NCBI GenBank assembly: GCA_002707985.1
Contig: PAOI01000022.1
Span: 23,682-87,681 of the forward strand
Source: Sphingomonas sp.
GTDB lineage: Bacteria; Pseudomonadota; Alphaproteobacteria; Sphingomonadales; Sphingomonadaceae
Reading direction: 5' to 3'
Length of the DNA stretch: 64,000 bases
The position numbers and the translations under genes were made by a program. Below, one piece after another: positions 41,802 through 50,257 of this stretch (position 1 is the stretch's first letter; the number at the start of each line of letters is the position of its first letter). The notes beneath the pieces are model-generated. The model was not told the origin of the DNA, made no database searches, and was given only the letters and a program-made list of their open reading frames with translations.

Positions 41802-42575
41802 TCAGACGGTGCCGAAGCTTTTGATCAGCGACCCCGCAACCAGCGCCCAGCCATCGACCAGCACGAAGAAGATGATCTTCATCGGCAAGGCGATGGTCGG
41901 CGGCGGCAGCATCATCATGCCCATCGCCATCAGCACCGCGGATACGCACAGGTCGATCACCAGAAAGGGCAGCAGCAACAGGAACCCGATCTCGAACGCG
42001 CGGCGCAGTTCCGAAATCATGAAGGCCGGCGCCAGCGTGGTCAGCGGCACTTCGGAGCGCGATGCATATTGCTTGCCGCCCATCCGCGCGAACAGTTCGA
42101 GGTCGCTGTCACGCACCTGGCTCAGCATGAAGATCTTGAAGGGTTCGGCGGTCTTCTTGAACGCCTCGGCTTCCTCGATCTTGCCTTCGGTATAGGGGGT
42201 AACTCCCTGATCCCACGCCTTTTCAAAGGTTGGAGCCATCACAAAGAAGGAGAGGAACAGCGCGAGGCTGATGATCACCGGATTGGGCGGAACGCCGGGC
42301 GCGCCGATGCCGGTGCGCAGCAGCGACAAGGCAACCACCATGCGCGTGAAGCTGGTGACGGTCATCAACAGCCCCGGCGCGAGGCTGAGCACCGTCAGCA
42401 TCAGGACAAGCTGAATCGCCTTGGCCGACAGCGATCCTTCGCCCAGCGTGACGATCGTGCGCTGTTCTGCGACGGTCGCAAGCGCCTCGACCGGCAGCGC
42501 CAGGCCGATAATCAGGGCAACCGCGCCGAGCGCGAAAGCGCGCGAACGCGGAGAAACGATCTGCATCGCCATCAT
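41802..42575 (-). CDS. fliP: Flagellar export apparatus protein FliP
   Basis: A 257-residue export-gate protein with a cleavable signal-like N-terminus and four membrane helices. Signature segments include LLMTVTSFTRMVVALSLLR and PFLVIDLCVSAVLMAMGM. FliP forms the gate with FliQ and FliR, whose genes are on the opposite strand 1.5 kb away. ATG 42575 overlaps the fliO stop (ATGA). Confidence 0.96.
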   Translation of the reverse strand: MMAMQIVSPRSRAFALGAVALIIGLALPVEALATVAEQRTIVTLGEGSLSAKAIQLVLMLTVLSLAPGLLMTVTSFTRMVVALSLLRTGIGAPGVPPNPVIISLALFLSFFVMAPTFEKAWDQGVTPYTEGKIEEAEAFKKTAEPFKIFMLSQVRDSDLELFARMGGKQYASRSEVPLTTLAPAFMISELRRAFEIGFLLLLPFLVIDLCVSAVLMAMGMMMLPPPTIALPMKIIFFVLVDGWALVAGSLIKSFGTV

Positions 42576-42976
42576 CCCCTGCCGCGCGTCGTCAGCCGCC
42601 CACGCGCCTGTTCGACCAGCTGGCCGAAACTGTGGCGGATGTCCGACAGATTGTCGTTGGTGGCTGCTTCCTGCGGCTGCGTCGCCGGAGTGACTTCGGT
42701 TTCCGCGCCCGCTTTGACGATCGCGGTTTCGACCACCAGATGTCCTTCGGGTGCGAGCAGGATCAGATGCTCCGCGCCATCGCGGCGGATCAGCGCGACC
42801 GACCGTTTGGCGTCGAGCGTCAGTCGTTCGACCAGCTCGACGCGCTTGCGCGAACCGGCTGTCACGCGCCCCGGCAGCTTCAGATCATAGCGCCGCACTG
42901 CCCAGAGCGCACCGGCCAGACAGCCGAGCAACAGCCCGAGCGCACCGATCGTGCGCAGCAGCGAAAGCGTGTCCAT
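42572..42976 (-). CDS. fliO: Flagellar export accessory protein FliO
   Basis: A 134-residue protein with one N-terminal membrane helix (IGALGLLLGCLAGALWAV) and a cytosolic beta domain (ERLTLDAKRSVALIRRDGAE, LLAPEG) typical of FliO, which assists FliP assembly. It overlaps fliN and fliP by 4 bases each. Confidence 0.88.
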   Translation of the reverse strand: MDTLSLLRTIGALGLLLGCLAGALWAVRRYDLKLPGRVTAGSRKRVELVERLTLDAKRSVALIRRDGAEHLILLAPEGHLVVETAIVKAGAETEVTPATQPQEAATNDNLSDIRHSFGQLVEQARGRLTTRGRG

Positions 42977-43212
42977 CAGTTGACCGACTTCTTTACGACT
43001 TCGACCACTTCGAGCGACATCTGGTCGCCGTCGACCAGGATCTTGCCCTTCGCGACCAGCTGGCCATTGACATAGACAAGCGTCGGGTCCTCCTGCCCGC
43101 AATCGAGCGCGATCATCGCGCCGCGGCTCATTTGCAGGATCTGGCGGATCGGCACTTCGGTCGAACCGAGCACGATCGACGCTTCGACCGTGATGCCGTC
43201 GAGAATGGACAT
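42976..43212 (-). CDS. fliN: Short FliN-type flagellar switch protein
   Basis: A 78-residue protein that is essentially a bare SpoA domain: VEASIVLGSTEVPIRQILQM, then LVYVNGQLVAKGKILVDGDQ. This matches FliN/FliM C-termini of the C-ring. It is the first gene of a fliN-fliO-fliP unit. A second, longer FliN is encoded at 57835-58200. No fliM was found in the window. Confidence 0.87.
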   Translation of the reverse strand: MSILDGITVEASIVLGSTEVPIRQILQMSRGAMIALDCGQEDPTLVYVNGQLVAKGKILVDGDQMSLEVVEVVKKSVN

Positions 43213-43235
43213 GGGCGTTGGCTCCTTTGTCCAAA

Positions 43236-43245
43236 ATTATAGGAT
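43236..43245 (-). promoter_or_regulatory. ATCCTATAAT promoter box of fliN-fliO-fliP
   Basis: A minus-strand box ending 24 bases before ATG 43212. The dyad at 43273-43285 is centred near -50 of the inferred start. Confidence 0.62.
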
Positions 43246-43272
43246 GATTTTTCCGACCGAACCGACCGACCA

Positions 43273-43285
43273 GGCAATTTTTGCC
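43273..43285. promoter_or_regulatory. GGCAATTTTTGCC dyad, candidate FlbD site
   Basis: A perfect inverted repeat (GGCAA/TTGCC around TTT) lying between the divergent fliN and flgC promoters and abutting the flgC TATAAA box. Similar sequences occur at fliF and fliG. In form it recalls the ftr elements bound by Caulobacter FlbD; that comparison is from memory. Confidence 0.5.
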
Positions 43286-43291
43286 TATAAA
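43282..43291 (+). promoter_or_regulatory. TGCCTATAAA promoter box of the flgC operon
   Basis: A variant of the shared box, 39 bases before ATG 43331, partly inside the dyad at 43273-43285. Confidence 0.5.
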
Positions 43292-43330
43292 GGAGTTGAG
43301 CCGCCCAAATGCGCGGCGCGGGAGACGTTC

Positions 43331-43738
43331 ATGGATCTCAAGACCTCGCTTGGCATCTCTGCTTCGGGCCTGCGTGCCCAGACGTTGCGGATGCGCGTGA
43401 TTGCGGAGAATATCGCCAACCAGGATTCGGTGGCGACGACGCCGGGGGGCGATCCCTATCGCCGCCGCGTCGCCAGCTTTCGGGCCGAAGTCGATCGCAC
43501 GACCGGCGGTATGGAAGTGCGCGTCGACCGTATCCAGAGCGATAAATCGGATTTCCAGCGCGTCTATGATCCGGGCAACCCGGCGGCCGACGGCGAAGGC
43601 TATGTGCTCAAGCCCAATGTCAGCAGCCTGGTCGAAATGGCCGATATGAAAGCGGCGCAGCGCAGCTATGAAGCCAATCTGAGCGCGATCGAGGCCGCCC
43701 GCAGCCTGACGATGCGGACGATTGATCTTCTGAAGTAA
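43331..43738 (+). CDS. flgC: Flagellar proximal rod protein FlgC
   Basis: A 135-residue rod protein with the N-terminal LGISASGLRAQTLRMRVIAENIANQDS and C-terminal VEMADMKAAQRSYEANL segments that form the axial helical bundle. ATG 43331 fits the family N-terminus. It leads an operon flgC-fliE-fliQ-fliR-flhB. flgB, usually adjacent, lies 7.5 kb away. Confidence 0.95.
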   Translation: MDLKTSLGISASGLRAQTLRMRVIAENIANQDSVATTPGGDPYRRRVASFRAEVDRTTGGMEVRVDRIQSDKSDFQRVYDPGNPAADGEGYVLKPNVSSLVEMADMKAAQRSYEANLSAIEAARSLTMRTIDLLK

Positions 43739-43771
43739 CAATACCTCATAAACATCAGGGAAATAACGACA

Positions 43772-44107
43772 ATGTCGATCGGAGCATTGGACGCGGCGTC
43801 CGCCTATGGACGCGCGCTGGGAGTTGGTGGTGCCGGTGGCGTCGGCGGCGCGAAATCGCCGCTTGCCCCCAGCAACGGCGCCCAGGGCGGCGGCGATTTC
43901 GGTTCGATGGTCGAAGGGCTGGTGACCGACACGGCGCAGAGCCTGCGCGCGGCCGAAAACGCCTCTGCGATGCAGGTCGCCGGCAAGGGCGACCTGATCG
44001 ACGTCGTCACGGCGATCGGCGCTGCCGAGACCGCGCTCGACACCATGGTCGCGGTGCGCGATCGGGTGGTCAGCGCCTATACCGACATCATGCGGATGCA
44101 GATCTGA
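43772..44107 (+). CDS. fliE: Flagellar hook-basal body protein FliE
   Basis: A 111-residue FliE: a Gly-rich N-terminus, then two helices with the family element VAGKGDLIDVVTAIGAAETA and AYTDIMRMQI at the end. It joins the MS ring to the rod. It lies 33 bases after flgC and 3 bases before fliQ. Confidence 0.93.
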   Translation: MSIGALDAASAYGRALGVGGAGGVGGAKSPLAPSNGAQGGGDFGSMVEGLVTDTAQSLRAAENASAMQVAGKGDLIDVVTAIGAAETALDTMVAVRDRVVSAYTDIMRMQI

Positions 44108-44110
44108 ACC

Positions 44111-44389
44111 ATGTCCGCAAGTCAGGTTCTGGAGCTGAGCCAGGCGGCGCTCATGCTGGTGCTCACTGTCGTGGGGCCGCTGCTGCTGGTGTCGCTGATC
44201 GTCGGCGTGGTGATCGGCCTGTTGCAGGCGCTGACGCAGATTCAGGAAATGACGCTCACCTTCGTTCCCAAGATCCTGACGATGGGGTTCGTCCTGCTGT
44301 TGATGCTGCCGACGATCGGTCAGGAACTGGCCGACTTCATGGCCAAGATCAGCGACCTGATCGTCACCGGCTCGGCAGCGGGCGCGTGA
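44111..44389 (+). CDS. fliQ: Flagellar export apparatus protein FliQ
   Basis: A 92-residue protein with two membrane helices and the FliQ core ALTQIQEMTLTFVPKI. It is a component of the export gate with FliP and FliR. Confidence 0.95.
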   Translation: MSASQVLELSQAALMLVLTVVGPLLLVSLIVGVVIGLLQALTQIQEMTLTFVPKILTMGFVLLLMLPTIGQELADFMAKISDLIVTGSAAGA

Positions 44390-44439
44390 TGCGGTCTGCC
44401 TGCGCTTTCCCTGCACATCCCGCTGACTGAACCATCGTC

Positions 44440-45201
44440 ATGGATGCGGTCCCCGAAAACCTTCCTTTGCTGGTCAGCGCCTTCTTCATCCTGTTCGCAC
44501 GAACGGGTGCGGTGCTGATGCTGCTCCCTGTCTTTTCCGAAGACGCGGTGCCGGGGCGCATCCGGTTGCTGATCGCGTTCGGCATGACGATAGGCATATG
44601 GCCGTTGCGCAGCGAAGCCGCGCTGGCGATTGCCGATCACGGGCCGCTTGCCGCCGTGCTGATCGCGGAGCTGCTGACCGGGCTGGCGATGGGGATGATC
44701 GTCAAGATCCTGTTCTACGCCATTTCGATGGCCGGATCGGTGATCAGCATGCAGATCGGCCTGTCCGCGGCGATGCTGTTCGACCCGGGGCAAGGCAGCC
44801 AGGTGCCGCTGCTTTCGAAATTCGTGACGATGGCGGCCGCGCTCGTCTGCATGTCGATGCAGGTCCATCACCTGTGGATCGAATCGATCGTCCAGAGCTA
44901 TCAGCTATTCCCCATCGGCGGCCTGCCCCCGGCGCAGGATTTCGCGCAGATGGCGATTGCCGCGATCGGGCGTTCGATGATGCTGGCAATCGGGCTGGCC
45001 GCGCCGCTGCTGATCTATGGCATCGTGTTCAACGTCGCGCTGGGCCTTGCCGCGCGTGTGGCACCGGCGATCCAGGTATTCTTCATTTCCCAGCCGCTCA
45101 ACATCATGCTGGGCCTCGCGCTGACTGCTGTCACGCTGGGCACGGTGCTGACGATGTTCGCAACCGAAATGGGCGAAGCGATGCTGGGCGGCTGGAGTTA
45201 A
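44440..45201 (+). CDS. fliR: Flagellar export apparatus protein FliR
   Basis: A 253-residue polytopic protein with about six membrane helices. Characteristic segments are FFILFARTGAVLMLLPVFSE, AGSVISMQIGLSAAMLFDP and the C-terminal FISQPLNIMLGLAL. It completes the FliPQR gate. The flhB start follows 3 bases after its stop. Confidence 0.95.
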   Translation: MDAVPENLPLLVSAFFILFARTGAVLMLLPVFSEDAVPGRIRLLIAFGMTIGIWPLRSEAALAIADHGPLAAVLIAELLTGLAMGMIVKILFYAISMAGSVISMQIGLSAAMLFDPGQGSQVPLLSKFVTMAAALVCMSMQVHHLWIESIVQSYQLFPIGGLPPAQDFAQMAIAAIGRSMMLAIGLAAPLLIYGIVFNVALGLAARVAPAIQVFFISQPLNIMLGLALTAVTLGTVLTMFATEMGEAMLGGWS

Positions 45202-45204
45202 GCC

Positions 45205-46278
45205 ATGTCCGAGGCACCCGACAAGGATCAGAAAACCGAAGATCCGACTCCCAAGAAACTGGAGGACGCCCGAAAACGCGGCGAGACCGTCACCGCGCCG
45301 GAGGTAAAGCACGCTGCCGTCTTCGTCGGCATGCTGATCGTGCTGGCGGGCGTGGGCAGCTGGACCGTGCATTCGCTGGGCGCGATGTTCGTGCGGCTTT
45401 GGGGCAATGCCGACGATTACCGGCTGGAGCCGCAGGGCGCGCAGAATTTCATGATCGGCGTCATGGGCCATGTCGGCGGCGCGCTGATGCCCGTGCTGGG
45501 CGCGCTGTTCGCCTGCGCGCTGATCGGCGGGCTGGTTCAGGGCGGCATGCCTACCCTCTCATGGGCGCGGCTCAAGCCCAAATGGTCGAAATTCAACCCG
45601 GTCAGCGGCTTCGGCCGGCTGTTCGGCAAGATGGCGCTGGTGGAGTTCGCCAAGACGCTGGCCAAGCTGTTGCTGGTCGGCGGCGTTTCGCTGTGGATCG
45701 CATGGCCGCATGCAGCGGGGATCGACCGGCTGGTCGGTATCGATCCGGCGGAGATCGGCAAACACGCCTTCGCAATCGTCTATGCGATGCTGCAGCCGGT
45801 CGCGATGCTGGCGGGCGCGCTCGCGCTGTTCGACATCTTCTGGCAGCGCCGCGCCTTCATTCAGAAAATGCGCATGTCGCTGCAGGAAGTGAAGGACGAG
45901 CACAAGGACAGCGAAGGCGACCCGCATATCAAGGGCAAGATCCGCTCGATCCAGATGCAGCGTTCGCGCAGCCGGATGATGCAGAAAGTGCCCGAAGCGG
46001 CGGTCATCATCACCAACCCGACGCACTTTGCCGTCGCGCTGCAATATGATCACGGCGCCATGGCCGCCCCCATCGTGGTGGCCAAGGGCGTCGATGCGAT
46101 CGCGCTGAAGATCCGCGCGATCGCTGGCGAGCATAATATCCCGATCGTCGAGAACCGCCCGCTCGCCCGCGCGCTCTATGCCCAGGCCGAGCTCGACCGC
46201 CCGATCCCGGTCGAACATTATGCCGCCGTCGCCGAAGTCATCAGCTACGTGTTGAAGATCGCGAAGAAGCGCCGCTGA
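45205..46278 (+). CDS. flhB: Flagellar export switch protein FlhB
   Basis: A 357-residue FlhB: N-terminus DQKTEDPTPKKLEDARKRG, four membrane helices and a cytosolic domain with the autocleavage site NPTH near residue 271 (VIITNPTHFAVALQY). Cleavage switches export from hook to filament substrates together with FliK. It is convergent with the next gene, with only 6 bases between stops. Confidence 0.96.
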   Translation: MSEAPDKDQKTEDPTPKKLEDARKRGETVTAPEVKHAAVFVGMLIVLAGVGSWTVHSLGAMFVRLWGNADDYRLEPQGAQNFMIGVMGHVGGALMPVLGALFACALIGGLVQGGMPTLSWARLKPKWSKFNPVSGFGRLFGKMALVEFAKTLAKLLLVGGVSLWIAWPHAAGIDRLVGIDPAEIGKHAFAIVYAMLQPVAMLAGALALFDIFWQRRAFIQKMRMSLQEVKDEHKDSEGDPHIKGKIRSIQMQRSRSRMMQKVPEAAVIITNPTHFAVALQYDHGAMAAPIVVAKGVDAIALKIRAIAGEHNIPIVENRPLARALYAQAELDRPIPVEHYAAVAEVISYVLKIAKKRR

Positions 46279-46284
46279 ATGCGT

Positions 46285-47136
46285 CTATCGGTCGGCAAAT
46301 CCGATGCGATCGCGCAGCATCCATAGGGGCAGCCACGGACGGGCAACTGCCTGTTCGATCGCATAGGGCCACCAGCCCGGCCCCCAGGGAAGATAGACAC
46401 GCACCGGCACGCCGATACGCCGCGCGACCGCGCTGGTGCGATGTCGGGGGAGCCCGCGCAGCTGCTCAAGCTCGCAGGGTGTCCCCGCGTCCCTCAACAG
46501 CGACAGCGCCGCCTGCGCCAGCGCCGGACGATGCGTTGCGACCGCCACCGGCGCACTACGCCCGGCCAGTGTCGCGACCAGCTCCAGATAAGGCGCTTCC
46601 CCGCCACCGCGATCGTCGTGCGGGTCGGGCCACTCGCCCTTCACCACGCGGATGCGCGCGCTGGTGTCGCGAAATCGGCGCGCATCGGCGATGCTGCGCG
46701 GCCAGCGCGCGGGCAGCACCACGCCGGTTCCCGGAAATTCGGGCAGAAGCCGCTCCGCCAGCGCTAGCGTCGGCTCGGCATCCTTCGGAGCATGCGCATC
46801 GAACAGGATCGACAGACCCGATGCGGCTGCAGCACGCGCGATCCCGGCGATCCTGCTCTCATCGAAACCGAGCGGCGGCGCCTTGACCGACAGATAGGCA
46901 TCGAGCTTCGCACCGCCGATCCGGTCGGCAACCGCGCAACTGGCCTGAACGATGTCATCGGGCGGGGTATCGTCCGATTGAAAATAGCCGATGGTGACCG
47001 CCTGCCCGCGCCCGCGTAATGCCGATGCCAGACGCAACACCGCGGCGATATCGGGCGCAGGCATGGCGCTTCCGACACGTTGCGGCAGCGAATAGCGCCA
47101 TTCCCGCACCATGCGCCACAGCGCAGTCGACTTCAC
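46285..47136 (-). CDS. Proline dehydrogenase-fold protein
   Basis: A 283-residue protein that resembles the TIM-barrel catalytic domain of proline dehydrogenase: YLSVKAPPLGFDE early, ARIRVVKGEWPDP in the middle, ATHRPALAQAAL and VRVYLPWGPGWWPYAIEQA at the end, which align in order with the PutA pattern. Proline dehydrogenases oxidise proline with FAD. The flagellar setting and absence of other proline genes make a different substrate possible. It starts at GTG 47136 over the stop of the upstream CelD-like gene (GTGA). Confidence 0.7.
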   Translation of the reverse strand: MKSTALWRMVREWRYSLPQRVGSAMPAPDIAAVLRLASALRGRGQAVTIGYFQSDDTPPDDIVQASCAVADRIGGAKLDAYLSVKAPPLGFDESRIAGIARAAAASGLSILFDAHAPKDAEPTLALAERLLPEFPGTGVVLPARWPRSIADARRFRDTSARIRVVKGEWPDPHDDRGGGEAPYLELVATLAGRSAPVAVATHRPALAQAALSLLRDAGTPCELEQLRGLPRHRTSAVARRIGVPVRVYLPWGPGWWPYAIEQAVARPWLPLWMLRDRIGFADR

Positions 47137-48257
47137 TTCCTGCGCCTCACCGCATTCTCACGAAACCAGCGAAATGCGTCCTGCGCCAGCGCCACGCCGC
47201 CGCGCAAATTGGCCGGATAGGTGCGGACATGCACGCAATCGCGCTGTTCGCGTGTCCAGAAACGCGCGATCCACGGTTCGGCAACGCCGAGCAGTTCGAA
47301 GCTCTGCAGCCCGCTCTCTGCGGCGTCGCGCAGGCAATGCAGCATCAGCAACGTGCCAGGCGAGCATTTGTCGAACGCCGCGTCGTGCCCGATCTTGAAC
47401 AGCCAGTATCTGCCCTTCCACAACAGCGCGAGTTGCATCGCAACGGCAACGCCGTCGATCCGCAGGAAAGAAATGCGCGCCCGGCCGTCGGCAGCGGCGC
47501 TGCGCAGGAAACGCCGGAAAAACGCCTCCCGGCGCTGACAGGCCAGGATCGAGGTGCCGGCTTCCTGTTTCCAGCTGCGATGCTCGACCGCGACCGCTTC
47601 GTCGAATAGCGCATCGAACGTCGAAAGATCGGGCGACAGCGTTTCCATCTGCACCGCGCCGAACCCCGAAGCCTTGCGCATCGCCCGGCGGAAATCGGAG
47701 CGCCGACCGGAATTGAACTTCGCCTCCGGATCGCGCCAGCTGTCGTCGAGCGTGATGACGGGGCACGGCATTGCGGGTCGCACCACGACCCATCCCCGCC
47801 CCCGCATCGCGGCACGCAATGCGGGAAGAAAGCTGGAATCGGCGGAGACCCTGTCGAGCGCCAGCGGTCTGCCCAAATGACGCAGCACCTGTGCCAGTCC
47901 GGCGGCGTCCGCGTCGGAAGCAGAGGCGATGTCACCCGGTTCGGAAAGTTCACGCACGCCGGCAAGCCGCCAACGCGCGAAATATCCCTCGTCCCGGCAT
48001 AACGGCACCAGCCCCGTCAGCCGCCGGTCACGCCGAACATGCACGATCCGCGTCCGCTGACCGGTCAGCAATGGCGGTAGTGCGGTCAGGAAATCATGCG
48101 TCTGAGTAGGCCAGCGGGCATGCCGATCCAGCGCCCGCCAGTAGATCGGCGGCACATCGTCGCCGGACAATGCCGCGATCGGCATGCTGCCCGACACGAT
48201 TTCGCGTTCGGATGGATCCTCCGCCAATGCGTCAGGATCGATCTTTGATTGATACAC
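47133..48257 (-). CDS. GNAT-type acyltransferase, CelD/BcsL-like
   Basis: A 374-residue protein of the CelD-type acetyltransferase group (Acetyltransf_6): KFNSGRRSDFRRAMRKASGF in the middle and AVAMQLALLWKGRYWLFKIG followed by KCSPGTLLMLHCLRDA near the end, which is the acyl-CoA-binding part. These proteins occur in polysaccharide clusters and in flagellar clusters of alphaproteobacteria. I prefer GTG 48257 with AAGGGA nearby; an in-frame start at 48335 exists. It is coupled to the proline-dehydrogenase-like gene, so both may act on one modification pathway. Confidence 0.75.
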   Translation of the reverse strand: MYQSKIDPDALAEDPSEREIVSGSMPIAALSGDDVPPIYWRALDRHARWPTQTHDFLTALPPLLTGQRTRIVHVRRDRRLTGLVPLCRDEGYFARWRLAGVRELSEPGDIASASDADAAGLAQVLRHLGRPLALDRVSADSSFLPALRAAMRGRGWVVVRPAMPCPVITLDDSWRDPEAKFNSGRRSDFRRAMRKASGFGAVQMETLSPDLSTFDALFDEAVAVEHRSWKQEAGTSILACQRREAFFRRFLRSAAADGRARISFLRIDGVAVAMQLALLWKGRYWLFKIGHDAAFDKCSPGTLLMLHCLRDAAESGLQSFELLGVAEPWIARFWTREQRDCVHVRTYPANLRGGVALAQDAFRWFRENAVRRRK

Positions 48258-48353
48258 CGCCTTCCCTTTCCAGCGCCGGGAATAGTGGGCAGGCCCTAAT
48301 AAATATTTGCTGGCGGGGGACGCGCACGGCCGCAAGATCGGGCGTGATAAACC

Positions 48354-48770
48354 TTAGATTTCCACGTCGTATTTCGCCAGTTCAACGCGCACGCGCAGAT
48401 CGATGTCGCGCATGATTTCGGCGAGTACAGGATCGTCGGGCGTTTCGATCGACTTCGCCCATTCGGCGAGGTCCTGAAGCGCGCCCTGATCGAGCGTACC
48501 GGCCAGCAATTCGCGATGGACGGTTTCGAGGACATCGAGCCCTTCGGTCGCCTGCTTCGCCTGTTTGCGACGGCGCTCGATCGCCGGATCGGCTGCGGCA
48601 AGCGTCACGAGCATCGCGACGGTCGGCATCGGCTGTGGCGTCTGGGCGGCGTGAGGCTGAGGGCGCGCGGCTGCGGCCTCCGCCTCGCTTATCGGGAAGC
48701 TGGGCAGGACCTTGGGCAGCGCGCTTACCAGCGTGCGTGCCATCAACGGGGTCAGGCCTTCGACGCGCAC
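48354..48770 (-). CDS. fliX: Flagellar assembly regulator FliX
   Basis: A 138-residue FliX homologue. The conserved C-terminal half reads IERRRKQAKQATEGLDVLE, LLAGTLDQGALQDL and DIDLRVRVELAKYD. In Caulobacter FliX couples basal-body assembly to FlbD activity and is likewise divergent from flgI. It starts at GTG 48770 with GAAAGGA upstream. The presence of fliX together with a structurally altered FlbD makes this regulatory pair notable. Confidence 0.87.
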   Translation of the reverse strand: MRVEGLTPLMARTLVSALPKVLPSFPISEAEAAAARPQPHAAQTPQPMPTVAMLVTLAAADPAIERRRKQAKQATEGLDVLETVHRELLAGTLDQGALQDLAEWAKSIETPDDPVLAEIMRDIDLRVRVELAKYDVEI

Positions 48771-48808
48771 CGAATAACGTCCTTTCTCCCACGCTCCACA
48801 GGCAGTTC

Positions 48809-48818
48809 ATCCTATAAG
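48809..48818 (+). promoter_or_regulatory. ATCCTATAAG promoter box of the flgI operon
   Basis: Lies 36 bases before GTG 48855 in the 84-base gap shared with divergent fliX. Identical to the box of the HAD/methyltransferase unit. Confidence 0.58.
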
Positions 48819-48854
48819 TCATTGTAGAGCATTTTCACGGCCAGGGAATACACC

Positions 48855-49961
48855 GTGTATCGCATTCTAACCGTCATCATCGCGCTGGCGTTCGCCGCCG
48901 CCCTGCCCGCGGGCGCGGCATCGGCGCAAAGCCGCGTCAAGGACATCGTCGATGTCGAGAACGTCCGGCCCAACCAGCTGGTCGGATATGGCCTGGTCGT
49001 CGGCCTGGCCGGCACCGGCGACCGCATGCGCAATTCGCCCTTCACCGAGGAATCGATGCAGGCGATGCTCGAACGGATGGGCGTCAACATTCGCGGCACG
49101 CAGATGCGGACCCAGAATGTCGCGGCGGTTTCGATCACGGCCACGCTGCCGCCCTATGCCCGCACCGGATCGCGGATCGACGTACAGGTGTCTGCGCTGG
49201 GCGATGCGACCAGCCTTCAGGGCGGGATATTGATCGTGTCGCCGCTGCGCGCGCTCGACGGCGAAATCTATGCCGTCGCTCAGGGGCCAGTCGCGGTTTC
49301 GGGCTTTGTCGGTCAGGGCGCAGCCGCCAGCGTGAGCCGCGGTGTCACGACGTCCGCGCGGATTTCCGGCGGCGCGATCGTCGAGCGCGAGATACCGTTC
49401 GCGCTCGCATCGGCGACCAGCCTCAAGCTCGCGCTGCGCAATCCGGATTTCACGACGGCCGATCGAGTCACGCGGGCGATCAACGCCCGGTTCCCGGGGG
49501 CAGCGCATATGCTCGATCCCGCGACGGTGGAAATCGCACCGCCGCCGGGCTTTGCCGGATCGATCGTCGATCTCGTCACTCAGGTCGAGGATCTGCCGAT
49601 CGAAGTCGATCAGCCCGCGCGCATCGTCATCAACGAAGCATCGGGCACGGTCGTCATGAATGACGATGTGCGGCTCAGCCCCGTCGCAATCGCGCAGGGT
49701 GGCCTGACCATCACCGTTACCGAAACGCCGCAAGTGTCGCAGCCCGGCCCACTGTCCAACGGACAGACGACCGTCGTACCGCGCAGCCAGGTTACGGTGG
49801 ACGATGGCAGCGGGGCATCGCTGGCGATGATCGACGGCCCCTCGCTCCAGTCGCTGGTCAACGGGCTCAATACGCTGGGCGTCAGCCCGCGCGACGTGAT
49901 CACAATTCTTCAGGCCGTAAAAAGCGCCGGCGCGCTTCAGGCAGAAATCGTGGTGCAATGA
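48855..49961 (+). CDS. flgI: Flagellar P-ring protein FlgI
   Basis: A 368-residue P-ring subunit with a Sec signal peptide (ending ASAQ). Family segments include RVKDIVDVENVRPNQLVGYG, LVVGLAGTGD and the C-terminal LQSLVNGLNTLGVSPRDVI. It starts at GTG 48855 and overlaps flgJ by 4 bases. Confidence 0.96.
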   Translation: MYRILTVIIALAFAAALPAGAASAQSRVKDIVDVENVRPNQLVGYGLVVGLAGTGDRMRNSPFTEESMQAMLERMGVNIRGTQMRTQNVAAVSITATLPPYARTGSRIDVQVSALGDATSLQGGILIVSPLRALDGEIYAVAQGPVAVSGFVGQGAAASVSRGVTTSARISGGAIVEREIPFALASATSLKLALRNPDFTTADRVTRAINARFPGAAHMLDPATVEIAPPPGFAGSIVDLVTQVEDLPIEVDQPARIVINEASGTVVMNDDVRLSPVAIAQGGLTITVTETPQVSQPGPLSNGQTTVVPRSQVTVDDGSGASLAMIDGPSLQSLVNGLNTLGVSPRDVITILQAVKSAGALQAEIVVQ

Positions 49962-50257
49962 TGGATCCTTTATCGCTTCCCCCCTCGCAAGGGCCGCAAA
50001 TGCCCAAAGTGACGGCGCATTCGCCGCAGGCGGAAACCGCGCAACAGTTCGAAGCCGTCTTCCTGGGCCAGATGTTCCAGCTGATGCTCGACAATTCGGG
50101 CGGCCCGGGCGAGTTTTCGGGTGGCCATGGCGAGGAAGTGTTTCGCGGCGTGCTTGCCGAAAAGCTGGGCAATGAAGTCGCCCGACGCGGCGGCATTGGC
50201 CTCGCCACGACGGTGATGGACCAGATCATCCGCCTGCAACAGGGAGACCGCATGTGA
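49958..50257 (+). CDS. flgJ: FlgJ-type rod-binding protein without muramidase domain
   Basis: A 99-residue protein that is only the rod-binding domain of FlgJ: AQQFEAVFLGQMFQLMLDNS and GGHGEEVFRGVLAEKLGNEV. The peptidoglycan hydrolase half of enterobacterial FlgJ is missing, as is usual in alphaproteobacteria, so a separate lytic enzyme must open the wall. It overlaps flgI and the next gene by 4 bases each. Confidence 0.9.
   Translation: MMDPLSLPPSQGPQMPKVTAHSPQAETAQQFEAVFLGQMFQLMLDNSGGPGEFSGGHGEEVFRGVLAEKLGNEVARRGGIGLATTVMDQIIRLQQGDRM

Noticed and set aside
43273..43285. GGCAATTTTTGCC dyad as a terminator
   Set aside because: It lies between two divergent starts, the stem is only 5 bases, and no transcript is expected to end there.
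46285..47136. A genuine proline catabolism enzyme (PutA)
   Set aside because: The barrel pattern is present, but there is no aldehyde dehydrogenase half, proline transporter or regulator nearby, and the gene is coupled to an acyltransferase in a flagellar cluster. Only the fold is claimed.
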